Shown piece by piece: positions 21,880 through 33,924 of a DNA stretch of 64,000 bases. The stretch is from positions 3,782,001 through 3,846,000 of the forward strand of contig JAUJPP010000006.1 in NCBI GenBank assembly GCA_030562195.1, given 5' to 3'. The notes below the pieces were generated by a model. It saw only the letters and a list, made by a program, of their open reading frames with translations. It did no database searches and was not told the DNA's origin. This DNA comes from Nipponacmea schrenckii (Eukaryota > Mollusca > Gastropoda > Lottiidae). The first letter of the stretch is position 1, and the number at the start of each line of letters is the position of its first letter. The translations under genes and the position numbers were made by a program.

Positions 21880-24326
21880 AAATTTTGTAAATGGTATTTG
21901 CTAAACAACTATGCACCAAGAAAGTTGCGTTCGTTGTCGGATAAAATAAGACGTAAAACTCGATTTAGTTCATTTCATTTCCTTGTCGGGTGAAGTAGGA
22001 CGTAAAACTCCATTTATTTGATTCCCTTTCGGTGTCGGATGGTACAGCTCCAGTGTTGGCAGAACGTCCATGGCAAAATATAATCCATTAGCACAATAAT
22101 CATTAACTTGAATTAGGATATTTATTACTTCTGATCGGTTAAGAAAATTTACAAAACCATGACGAAGGGGCAAAAATTACAGAATTGAGCTCGAAAGAAG
22201 CTGACTCTTTTAGAAAAGTAGAATAGAATTAAAAGTAATATGTACTCTAAAACTCCCAAGGGACATCTTCTTATAGGCTTTTAAAAAATAGTATAAATAA
22301 ATATACTGCAGAGACCCTATTACAAGATCTTTTCATTTTTAAAAAACAAAAAAAAATTGCGATAATTGATAATAGGATCTGGTTTGTGTACTGCAGGTTT
22401 ACAAGAAATATTTTCAAAATTTTACACGGTCTTGTTAGTTGTACAGCAGATTTTGGACTGTCATCGTTTAAGCAAACTAAAAATTTAAAAAAAAAAACCT
22501 CTTCAATTTAACTTTCAAGTCTTTAGTTCGGTATCGGGGATTTAACCACTGTTTCTGTAATTGGTGACCTAATCTTGCCAGTGGCCAGTAATTTATCCGG
22601 AGGGTTAATATGATGTTCTTTTTCTAATGAAATTTATAGCTTGTTCAATATGTTCAAAGGAAAAATTCATTTTTTTTTTGGGAGACTTTGACTAACCCAC
22701 TCCCCCCCCCTCTCTCTCTCCCCCTGTAAGTACGAGCGCGTGGAAAACAAAAGTCAGTGAGTACAGCATGAAATTGGTTTGTTTTTTAAAGTAATAATAT
22801 TTTAGGAAAAACTTTAGAAAGGAAATTACGAAAATGTTGAACCATCTGCCACTGCTGGCTTCGAAAGAAAGCATCATAGAATACAATAACAGCGAGATAT
22901 TGAGATATTGTCAACTACAGCAGTAAGTTCCGAAGATCAGTAACCACAGATCGTGTTTTAATTTGTTCAGGTCAATTAATAAACTTAGGTAAACAAATCA
23001 TTAGGACGAAGTTGAAGTCCCACTGGAAACAGAAGGCGTTTTATTATAGTACGATTTAGTTTTAACAATCACCCGAGGTGATACGATTTGAAATATATTA
23101 TTCTAGATTTATGACATTTAATAGAACGTTCCCATTGGACATTAGCACTATTCTGTGGGAATATTTAAGGTGCCAATGTCTGGGAAAAAAAATACATACA
23201 ACATACAATCGATTCTTTTATAAGTAGAACCTAGAAATACTTTGATAACTTTCGTCCTACTAACTTTTTTAAACTAGAACAATTTAATGTGCACTAACAG
23301 TTCTCAATGTATCTAACATCAAGTCACATTAGGACGTATCAGTTGTACTTGGTGTTTTGTACGTACCTATTCTTATTCTTTTAATTCATAATAAAATTAA
23401 AATTGATTAAAGGGTTTATGGGTTTATGAACATTAAATTTGAAATTTTAAACTTGGCCAATAAGAGCTCAATTCATCAGTAAATATACCTGCTGCCATAA
23501 AAATAACATAAGAAAAGAATAGATATCCAAATAACTAAGTAATTATCTATAAAGATGCATCTGCTTATTGAAAAATGATTTAGTTTTGTGAGTTTTTCAG
23601 AATTTAAGGGATCTGTTATAGTATGACACCAGGTAAGTTTACTGATGAATATATATTGACCATTCTAGAGAACTAGAATTTATGTTCATTCTAAGTCACA
23701 GTATCACTTTCAATGAAAAGACTTTAAATTGAACATGTCATTCAATTGTACGCAATCTTCAAAAGATACGCAACAATAACATCGTTGATAAAATTTCATT
23801 CATGGTATTAGTTAACACTCTTCAAAGCAACACCCACGAGTCCCATCACGGTCAAAATGATCTTGATACAAAAGTTAACAAATTTCAAAGCCACACAGCT
23901 TGTTACCACATACTTGATATAGAGAATGCTGTGAAGAATGAAATTATACCGGAGGCTCTATTTCTCATACTAACATCTGTTTCCTGCTGTACAAATTACT
24001 ACACCCTCGGATTAACTAGATAATATAATGCTCTTTCATTGTAAACCCTTCTTTCTGAGCATATGTAGTCAACGTTGTTATTACCGTTTAAAATGCAATG
24101 ATCTATACAATAGGTCAGAACGTTTTGCTCCATCACAGTAAAATCGTTTTAAAGTTATAGAAAGAGCATTTATTCCAACTAAACTTCCCTAGTTCCAGGA
24201 CCAGTGTAATTTTTTTTCTAGCCTTTGTATTTAGCCCATGCATGGGAAACCGGGAAGTTTAGGTAGAGATTTTACGAATGTCTCCAGAGCCGAAATGAGT
24301 TGAAGAGGAGTGAATGTTTATTAGAG
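21880..24326. repeat. Tandem segmental duplication, unit 1 (about 2.45 kb)
   Basis: Starts at AAATTTTGTAAATGGTATTT and ends at GTGAATGTTTATTAGAG. Unit 2 follows directly. The two are almost identical, differing by scattered substitutions and small indels, for example in the C-run near 22703 against 25151. The unit includes a SINE tail scrap, a pyrimidine run and a foldback family A element. The 67-, 64- and 73-codon open frames in it occur in both units only because the DNA is duplicated. No protein family recognised. It probably lies in intron 1 of the neurophysin gene. Confidence 0.95.
23395..23708 (-). mobile_element. Foldback family A element in duplication unit 1
   Basis: Reverse orientation relative to the 9969 copy. 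It contains TTCATCAGTAAATATACCTGC and ends TTCATTCTAAGTCACAGTATC, the inverted form of the GATACTG-G-CTTAGAATGAAC terminus. Confidence 0.7.
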
Positions 24327-26786
24327 AAATTTTGTAAATGGTATTTGCTAAACAACTATGCACCAAGAAAGTTGCGTTCGTTGTCGGATAAAATAAGACG
24401 TAAAACTCGATTTAGTTCATTTCATTTCCTTGTCGGGTGAAGTAGGACGTAAAACTCCATTTATTTGATTCCCTTTCGGTGTCGGATGGTACAGCTCCAG
24501 TGTTGGCAGAACGTCCATGGCAAAATATAATCCATTAGCACAATAATCATTAACTTGAATTAGGATATTTATTACTTCTGATCGGTTAAGAAAATTAACA
24601 AAACCATGACGAAGGGGCAAAAATTACAGAATTGAGCTCGAAAGAAGCTGACTCTTTTAGAAAAGTAGAATAGAATTAAAAGTAATATGTACTCTAAAAC
24701 TCCCAAGGGACATCTTCTTATAGGCTTTTAAAAAATAGTATAAATAAATATACTGCAGAGACCCTATTACAAGATCTTTCATTTTTAAAAAACAAAAAAA
24801 AATTGCGATAATTGAAGACATAGGATCTGGTTTGTGTACTGCAGGTTTACAAGAAATATTTTCAAAATTTTACACGGTCTTGTTAGTTGTACAGCAGATT
24901 TTGGACTGTCATCGTTTAAGCAAACTAAAAATTTAAAAAAAAAAACCTCTTCGATTTAACTTTCAAGTCTTTAGTTCGGTATCGGGGATTTAACCACTGT
25001 TTCTATAATGAGTGACCTAATCTTGCCAGTGGCCAGTAATTTATCCGGAGGGTTAATTAAGTATGATGTTCTTTTTCTAATGAAATTTATAGCTTGTTCA
25101 ATATGTTCAAAGGAAAAATTCATTTTTTTTTGGGAGACTTTGACTAACAACCCACCCTCCCCCCCCCCCTTTCTCTCTCTCCCCCTGTAAGTACGAGCGC
25201 GTGGAAAACAAAAGTCAGTGAGTACAGCATGAAATTGGTTTGTTTTTTAAAGTAATAATATTTTAGGAAAAACTTTAGAAAGGAAATTACGAAAATGTTG
25301 AACCATCTGCCACTGCTGGCTTCGAAAGAAAGCATCATAGAATACAATAACAGCGAGATATTGAGATATTGTCAACTACAGCAGTAAGTTCCGAAGATCA
25401 GAACCACAGATCGTGTTTTTATTTGTTCAGGTCAATTAATAAACTTAGGTAAACAAATCATTAGGACGAAGTTGAAGTCCCACTGGAAACAGAAGGCGTT
25501 TTATTATAGTACGATTTAGTTTTAACAATCACCCGAGGTGATACGATTTGAAATATATTATTCTAGATTTATGACATTTAATAGAACGTTCCCATTGGAC
25601 ATTAGCACTATTCTGTGGGAATATTTAAGGTGCCAATGTCTGGGAAAAAACATACATACAACATACAATCGATTCTTTTATAAGTAGAACCTAGAAATAC
25701 TTTGATAACTTTCGTCCTACTAACTTTTTTAAACTAGAACAATTTAATGTGCACTAACAGTTCTCAATGTATCTAACATCAAGTCACATTAGGACGTATC
25801 AGTTGTACTTGGTGTTTTGTACGTACCTATTCTTATTCTTTTAATTCATAATAAAATTAAAATTGATTAAAGGGTTTATGGGTTTATGAACATTAAATTT
25901 GAAATTTTAAACTTGGCCAATAAGAGCTCAATTCATCAGTAAATATACCTGCTGCCATAAAAATAACATAAGAAAAGAATAGATATCAAAATAACTAAGT
26001 AATTATCTATAAAGATGCATCTGCTTATTGAAAAATGATTTAGTTTTGTGAGTTTTTCAGAATTTAAGGGATCTGTTATAGTATGACAGCAGGTAAGTTC
26101 ACTGATGAATATATATTGACCATTCTAGAGAACTAGAATTTATGTTCATTCTAAGACGCAGTATCGCTTTCAATGAAGAGACTTTAAATTGAACATGTCA
26201 TTCAATTGTATGCAATCTTCAAAAGATAGGCATCAATAACATCGTTGATAAAATTTCATTCATGGTATTAGTTAACACTCTTCAAAGCAACACCCACGAG
26301 TCCCATCACGGTCAAAATGATCTTGATACAAAAGTTAACAAATTTCAAAGCCACACAGCTTGTTACCACATACTTGATATAGAGAATGCTGTGAAGAATG
26401 AAATTGTACCGGAGGCTCTATTACTCATACTAACATCTGTTTCCTGCTGTACAAATTACTACACCCTCGGTTTAACTAGATAATATAATGCTCTTTCATT
26501 GTAAAACCTTCTTTCTGAGCATGTGTAGTCTACGTTGTTATTACCGTTTAAAATGCAATGAACTATACAATAGGTCAGAACGTTTTGCTCCATCACAGTA
26601 AAATCGTTTTGAAGTTAAAGAAAGAGCATTAATTCCAACTAAACTTGCCTTGTTCCAGGACCAGTGTAATTTTTGTTCTCGCCTTTGTATTTAGCCCATG
26701 CATGGGAAACCGGGAAGTTTAGTTAGAGATTTTACGAATGTCTCCAGAGCCGAAATGAGTTGAAGAGGAGTGAATGTTTATTAGAG
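24327..26786. repeat. Tandem segmental duplication, unit 2 (about 2.46 kb)
   Basis: Direct continuation of unit 1, with an offset of 2447 bases at the left edge and 2460 at the right edge. After the shared TTATTAGAG end the sequence changes to ACATTTTTTGGTG. High similarity indicates a recent event or continuing homogenisation. Confidence 0.95.
25855..26168 (-). mobile_element. Foldback family A element in duplication unit 2
   Basis: Duplicate of the 23395 copy. Its terminus reads TTCTAAGACGCAGTATCGC, closer to the family A end than the unit 1 copy. Confidence 0.7.
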
Positions 26787-27104
26787 ACATTTTTTGGTGA
26801 TGTATTTTATTTAAAAGGGAGGGCAGGTGGGCAAATAGTAGTAATAGTGTATATAGATAGTCCTGAAATCTATATACCCGGATTACGTGACTGATAGACG
26901 GCATGTCTCGGATTCGTAATACCTTTTTGGTATTTTTAAACTGTCTGAAATCTATATTTCTCTATTACTACCGATAACCCATTTCTTCAATTAATACACA
27001 TGTACTTTGTGTATTTTTAAACAGATTGTACATTAAAAGTATTGTTTATTTCTTTTGTGGTAAAATGTACTTGTGTCGGAAAAATTCTGTCCCATGTAAA
27101 AACA

Positions 27105-27345
27105 CATGTTTTCTTGTGTAATTTTTAAGACAAATTTTTGTGTATTGAACCTAATTTTGACCCTTTGTATTAAAGAGTCATGTTTTTGAATGTTAGACAG
27201 GGCCAATGTCCTTGTGTATTGGACCTAATTCTGACCCATGTAAAATAAAGAGTCTATGTTTTCTCTATGGGCTGAATGTTAGACAGGACCATGTCCTTGT
27301 GTATTGAACCTAATTCTGACCCATGTAAAATAAAGAGTTTATTAT
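27105..27345. repeat. Diverged tandem repeat, about 3 units
   Basis: The units share CCTTGTGTATTGAACCTAAT, a TCTGACCCATGTAAAATAAA step, and GAATGTTAGACAGG. A simple TTAT/TTCA-rich run follows at 27340-27400. No gene is seen between 26790 and 28040. Confidence 0.75.
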
Positions 27346-28039
27346 TTATTTATTTATTCATTCGTTCATTCTGCTCGTTTGTCCATTCGTTCGTTTATCT
27401 ATTTATATCTTGCTGGTAATATTAAATATACTATTAACCTTTTAGAATTATCTATTTCTTTTGTTCTTAGATTTACTCATTTGTTGTCATATTTCATTCA
27501 CGTCAAAGCACGTACATTTTCTAATTTAGGATTATTTGGAATAAGGGAGCTCTAGCCAGGAAACGCAGTCCCTTAGAGACCAATTGGCTTTATTTATTGT
27601 TTCATAAACAGTTCCGATATTCCTAATTAGCCTCAATTTCAATGCCGTTAGTGATTACATTGATTAGTTCCTTTGGACCAGAGAAATTAGTTATTGGATG
27701 GGGAGGCTTGGCAATCGACACCATGTAGACTCTAAACAGCACTGACAGAATCTTCAAAAGTTTCAAGCTGTAACAAGCTTATACCTTGACTGTAACAATA
27801 ACTTTGTTTTGTATCATCGATTGCAGCAATTTGATTGGCTTGAACGCCAGTGAATACAGCAAAAAGGACCCTTTGACAGAAAGGCTTTCAGTCGAGGCCT
27901 CTTTTTTGATGCATTCGCAAGCGTACAATTAAATCGAATCACTTCACAATGCAAGATATGTGACTGTAGGAGTTACGTTATCGGTACGAAGTAAGTAATA
28001 GCGTGAAGATGTATTTAATGTCTGAAATTTATTAACATT

Positions 28040-28560
28040 AAAAAGCCCAGTCAAGGAAAGATAGACGCAGTGTTTTACGAAGGAGGACAGGGGGTGGGGC
28101 ATTTTTTACGAAGGGGGACAGGGGGTGGGGCATTGTCCCCACAGAAATAAGCTGACAAAGCCTTGACACCCCTCCTCCCCCATACCCTTTTAAATTGGCT
28201 TGACAGCCCCTTAAAGACTCTTCACAACTATCGATTCACGCCCTTCACAGGCCTCTCACGACCCCTTGATTACCTCTTCACGACCCCTTGACTATCCCTT
28301 CACGGACCCTTGACGGACGACTCCTTCAAAGAATCTTCACAACTCTTCACGATTCCTTCACGAATTCTTTACGACCCCTCAAGCCTCTTCACAGCCCCTT
28401 AACGGACGTTTACGCCTCTACACAGTCCTTCAACGACCCCTTACGCCTCTTCACAGCCTCTTAACGACCCCTCATGCCTCTTCACAGTCCTTTGACGACC
28501 CCTCACGCCTCTTCACATTTCTTTTACGACCCCTCACGCCTCTTCATTGTCGACCCTCTC
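28040..28560. repeat. Pyrimidine-rich degenerate repeat tract
   Basis: Begins with two GGGGGACAGGGGGTGGGGCAT-type units (28084-28138), then turns into many variants of CTCTTCACAGCCCCTTAACG and ACGACCCCTCACGCCTCTTC spaced roughly 31 bases apart. Strong strand asymmetry: C/T-rich on the plus strand. Confidence 0.75.
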
Positions 28561-28865
28561 ACCTCATGATCAGTAGGTCTTTGACTTATTAGGATGAAAG
28601 TGAGCATTCTCCCACCAGAATAAAGAAATGTTAATACCGACCTACACATAACTGAAATTTGCAAATAAAAAGCTAATATTTAGCCACTATGTCCCATCCC
28701 TTCAGCTTTACAATTGTTAAGAATAACATCTCAGGGATCAGTGCAGGTTATAGCCTATTACTTAACATTGTTTAAAAGGAACAATAGATCAAGATGGTTG
28801 GTTATAAATCCGGCATGATAGAACGTGTACATCCCTCAGGTCGCCTGTCTGTCACTCATTGTCAT

Positions 28866-30395
28866 GGTAATGGGCTCATTAATTGAAATATATTAGGGTG
28901 TATATTATGTCAATGGTATGTCCAAGGGGATATTAACATGACGTATGTGTTTCTAGGGAAAGAAATAATCATAAGCTTGTCCTACTCATTGTTAAAAGTC
29001 GCATTTTATCTAAATATAATTTCAAAATCAGTCTCCGATTTTAATCAGACAGGATAAGCTGCTTTCTTGGCTAAATGTTATCAATCCTGGTTGAAGATAA
29101 GTCACTGCTGTCTGTCCTTTTAGCCACATCAGACGCAGAAAAGCAGGCATATGACTTAAAACTCGCACCCAATTCTGCCTACGATAGTCTGAAAAACGCA
29201 CATAATCGTAAACCTAAAACAATGGTTCAGTCGTAAGTCGTAAAAAACGGGGTCGCGGACTTTATAATTTGTCGGTTTGAAGGGGTTCGGGTTAATTTTA
29301 GGTCTTGAATATGATATGTAAGAAAGCCTTCATCAGGAGTACTATAACTGTAAGAAAATGACATAATTCCTTCAAATATACCTTAAACTATAAATATCGC
29401 ATTTGTTAGTTTTATAGTATAGTTTATATTTAACTTCAAACCGCGGATATTGCTAAAATTTCGCAAGTAAACTGTGAACACTATTAGTGTCAATTTAGCT
29501 AAAATATTTCCGTTTTTGATGCCAAATTATGAACGTGTGCCTTGTCCCTCTAACCATAAATTTACAGTTTGAGTTACAGTTCTCGTATCGATAGCCAACA
29601 ACTTTAAACACTACGAAGACCAACAACTTGTACAAAACTTATCAGACTTCTTTCGATTCTCTCAATTCTTCCTTCGACCTCAAGATAGATTCACCAGCCT
29701 AGGGGTAGCACACTTTCATAGAAAGTTGTCAAAAAATTTCATATTTGAAATGGTAAAAGTTATTCGGTGTGTGTAAGCTGGAAGTAGGTGGAGGTAATTG
29801 TACTAAAGACATATTTCCCTACTTTCATCAGATGAACCACAATTGATAGTCGGGGAAATTACAAACAGTATAGTTAATACTAGAATTTATAATACTTAAA
29901 ATTGCGTTCTGGTTTACTGTAGGTCGAACAATATTTTGTGAATTTCGAAAAACTTTTGACCAAAGTCTGGGTAAAGTCTACACTAAACCAATCCAACCGT
30001 GATTTTTCAAACGCCATAACTATTTTAAAAGTTTCCTTAAACCATTTAAATTCGTTATAATCTTTCAATGACATTTAGTAAAGGTGTTGGATAAAATGAA
30101 CATATTTTTACGGATTACAACTACTTACTTTATTTGAGCGACGTTTCAACAAGCGTTCTCTAGTCTTTATCAAGCAATCAATGGGCTCATTAATTGGAAT
30201 ATATTAGGGTGTATATTATGTCAAAGGTTTGTCCCACGGGATATTAACATGACGTATATGTTTCTAGGGAAAGACATAAATATAAGTTTGTCCTACTCAT
30301 TGTTAAAAGTCATATTCTATCTAAATTTGATGTCAAAATCAGCCTCCGATTTTAATCTGTCAGGATAAGCTGCCTTCTTGGCTAAATGTTGTTTG
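28866..30395. repeat. Pair of about 215-bp direct repeats
   Basis: TGGGCTCATTAATTGAAATA through ATTAACATGACGTATGTGTT to AGGATAAGCTGC occurs at about 28870-29085 and again, slightly diverged, at about 30180-30390. The intervening 1.1 kb shows no coding signal to me; a minus-strand frame at 29880-30074 has no motif. Confidence 0.75.
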
Positions 30396-31044
30396 ATTAG
30401 CAAAGCAAATTCTTTACTTAACTTTTACATCGACTATATTTACATACATTACAGAGTTAATTGACGTCACAAAATCTGTATTAACGATCCGCGTGATTTA
30501 CCTAATATATCTTTTTTCTTTTTTTCACTTTTAAAAAATACAATATGACGTTGTTAACTTATAACTCTCATCACCATACGTGGCATATCCATAACCTAGA
30601 CTCCCTCGCGGGGAAATATAATTTTAATAGCTAAATGTTGTTTCCATATCCTTACACGCGTAAACTGAAAACTGAAATGTTCAGGTCATTCCTTAAATAA
30701 TTAATAATTAATATGAATAACCAGTAAATAATATCACAGGGTTTTCTATATAACAATGAGTGATTTATGTATTTTGAAATAGAAATTATAATCTTACGTT
30801 ATTTGATTTAAATTTCTGTAAATCTATTTAGTGATAACAGATTATGTTGTCCACAGATATAAACTTAACTCATACCAATGAGAAACATTCTTGAAAGATA
30901 TATCATCGAATATTATAATGACCAATTAATAATTTGATGATCTCATTCATTAACCACATGGTCTAATTATACCAATTAGAGGAAAACAATTAATATAGTT
31001 GACAGGGACAGAAAAATTAGTTCCAGTTTTAAGGGAGACAATCA

Positions 31045-31200
31045 TTCAGGCAGGGGTTTAAGTGGTAATAGGGGTTTCGGATATTTAAGCTGGTAATGGG
31101 GGCTAGAGGAATTTTAGGTGGTAATAAGTTTTTGAGGAACTTCTGCTGGTAATAAGGATTTGAGGAATTTTAGGTGATATGCGGTTTGACGGCTAATTGG
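31045..31200. repeat. Short degenerate tandem repeat
   Basis: Roughly 35-base variants of GGTAATAAGG-TTTGAGGAATTTTAGGTG. No gene is seen between 30400 and 33500. The 31611-31976 minus frame overlaps a SINE head and lacks motifs. Confidence 0.5.
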
Positions 31201-31834
31201 GCCTACTGAAGCTAATAAATAGAGCGAACACTTTAATTGGAGTAAATTTTTCCTCTCCATAATTTACGGCAACGTTTGTATTGCAATGTAATTTTGACTG
31301 AAAAGTTTATTTATCGAGAGATAAATATGTGACGGACAATTTTTCTCTATTATGTGATCTATAGAAGGTTTGGACGCGTCAAGGTAAAGAGGCAGGCCCC
31401 ACTCTACCCGACAAGATTAAATACGGAGGGTTTCCGAAAAACACCAATGTCACCAATGCTTATATTCACCCTGTATTACCGAATGAAATCCTTCGAAGTC
31501 AAATGTGGACTTAACTTCCTGTCGATATAGAATAGGGTGGTGACATTCTGAGTTACTACATGCCCCAGATATTTCAGTATTTCATCTTGTGGGTTTGGTC
31601 TTATTGACTATTACACAATGAATGAATCACCCAGAAATTTATAGAGCATGCAATCTGAACAGAAAGGGCTCGGAGAGGGGGTGGATGATTGTAATCTCAT
31701 AAACATAATTTCATTTTCATTTTCGAAATCGACTTCATAGATATTGTTGGTTGTAACATTGAGGTTATGCGATGCTAAGAAAGCACGGGTACAGGCAAAA
31801 TGGGGTATAGGTATAACCTCAGTATAGTATTCTT

Positions 31835-31910
31835 GTCTAGAGTTTGTTAAACATAAGGTGGGTAACCTCCTTAACTGGTAGTAACTCACTGAGCCACCGC
31901 GGCTACCCAA
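31835..31910 (-). mobile_element. tRNA-like SINE head fragment
   Basis: On the minus strand, GCCGCGGTGGCTCAGTGAGT matches a tRNA A-box-type start of the SINE family. No B box or body is attached, so it is a fragment. Confidence 0.45.
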
Positions 31911-32559
31911 TGCAGATGTAAACTTATATAACAAGAAGGCATCCATATAAATAGAAATATATACAAAACTATGCATAGTTTAAAGAGACACGCTCCATAT
32001 CATTTGACTTGGTTTTCAGAATTTTGAAGTTAAGATCAATGTTCATATTTCACCATCAAAATTGGGGCCTTCAAATTCACGTGTGTCTAGAATTAACCAT
32101 GTTTTAATGCTATTTATAGTAAAGGCATAAAAAATAGAAACACGTTAAATTACCCGCGTTAAAAAGACAACTCGTTCACAGATTTATGAACGAATCTTAC
32201 CATTTACGAGCATCCTAATTCTAAAGGACTGATTACATATATTCTAGTCACAAATCAACCACCGGAAATGACGAAACTATTCCTTTAAAACCGAACTTCA
32301 CTGTTTGTGAAAACGTAAACAATAGAAGGAGTTTTCTCTTTAATGGCATTCATTTAAAAAAATCCCAGAAAATACTAATCTCACGAGACTATATTTAGAT
32401 CCCGTACAAATTTTATAATCTACGTCAATAATAAAAGGAAAAAAGAAAATAAAAACCAGAAAAGGCTAGAATTAAGATTATTCTGTCAAGCCCCCACAAA
32501 AGGTTCATTGTTGGACATTGGACATCGGACCGATTTAAGTAAATTACATTCTGACATAA

Positions 32560-32630
32560 AATGGAGTTTTACGTCCTACACTTTCGCACTTTATGGGCTA
32601 ACGCACTGAACCACCGCGCCTCTCTTTAAA
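32560..32630 (-). mobile_element. Internally deleted SINE (tail joined to head)
   Basis: GGAGTTTTACGTCCTACAC and a TTATGGGCTAACG motif (tail side) run straight into GCACTGAACCACCGCGCCTC (complement of the tRNA-like start). The element body is missing. Confidence 0.55.
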
Positions 32631-33519
32631 ATAAAATACATTTCGGAACCAGGCGGCAAAGCCTACTTCCATGAAGTAATAAATTTCCTCATATAGGCAA
32701 TTATTCTGATTGTAACTTCTGATTTCAAAACTATAGTCCTGGCAAGGACTGTTCACCCATAACAATTTTCGACATGCGCCTATCAACAAATGGATTTAAG
32801 AAGTTTTAAAACTTTTCAGTACAGGGACAGTTATCGCTTTAGTTTAAATTCAATAGACGCATCTAGGGTTCCTGATTTCCTGGAAATCATTTTTTGTGAT
32901 AATGATCGTGAATAAATCGAGAATACCATACAAGCCAAAATAAAGGTGATGAGAGTGTTCCAATTGAAATCAGAAAAAACTTTCATTCCGTTTGGGTTTT
33001 TTCTCAATCGAAGAACTACTCACAGAGCTGGAGAGGGCAAGTAATGGAATGGGTCTAGCACAGTTTAGGTCAAAAGGTTAGTCGGGCGAATAAAAGGTCC
33101 ACCCAGACTGAAATGGACAAATTGAATACTAAAAGCTAATAAGAAAAACTAAAATTTGGTGTAATTTTAATTAGATTGAGCTACGGGTACCGGATGTTGA
33201 CCCCCTGACCCCCTGATATCCGTGTTATACAAGTCAATAAAGTTACGGAGGTGGTTGTCACGCAAACAATATTACATGGACCTTTGAAAATAAATGAGAT
33301 AATGCCAAACAAAGACTTTAATTTACTTTTATCCCACAATGTCTAACAAGTCTGCTCCTTCCAATCTTGTTAATCTACTAACACTGTTTGTATACAAAGC
33401 TTTTAAGATTTAAAAATTTTTGAAAAGGACATTGCTATAAAGAATTCTTTTTGTACATACAAAATGTGAAATAAACATATTTATAATCTGAGGGATTAAA
33501 AGAAGTTTTCTAAATTTGA

Positions 33520-33762
33520 AATGTGTATCGGGAACACTGATAACATCAATTAGCACCATTCCAATGTTCCATCGGGCATCTGTGGTTCCTGTAATTCCAC
33601 TTAAACTAAGTGTGTTCGTATTTACCAATCGAACAAAATATGCTTATTTCATGTATAAGGCTTTCGTGACTAGTGAAATCATCAACCACTTAATTTTAGT
33701 AGAATTGCAGGAACCACAGAAGTCTCATTGTGCAATGGATAATTACAGTGTCTCCGATACAA
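33520..33762. mobile_element. Foldback element, family B, complete copy
   Basis: The left arm has GTATCGGGAACACTGATAAC and ends near CTGTGGTTCCTGTAATTCC. The right arm, reverse-complemented, has GTATCGGAGACACTGTAATT and CTGTGGTTCCTGCAATTC. The arms are about 75 bases with a loop of about 90. The 100-codon open frame over it is incidental. Confidence 0.8.
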
Positions 33763-33924
33763 TTAGAAAATATCTTTACAATCCCTTTAAGACAAAGCTC
33801 TTTAATCCTTTTAAGTAAACTGACAATTTAAACCACTCTTGCTTTATTTATAGGGGATTGAACTAAAATTTAGCAACACCAAGTCGCCAACTCCTTTGTC
33901 ACTATTTTTCAATATTTCATACTG

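Noticed and set aside
23802..24023. 73-codon frame present in both duplication units (also 26262-26483)
   Set aside because: Conservation is explained by the recent 2.45-kb duplication. The differences include amino-acid changes, and no family motif or splice context is seen.
31330..31360. Second Asn-Cys-Pro coincidence on the minus strand
   Set aside because: No Cys four codons before and no Gly-Lys-Arg after; chance match.
32824..32870. Candidate nonapeptide text (Asn-Cys-Pro) on the minus strand
   Set aside because: The frame has a stop just upstream and lacks the first Cys and the Gly-basic cleavage site.
33516..33818. 100-codon plus-strand frame
   Set aside because: It spans the two arms of a foldback family B element and carries no protein motif.
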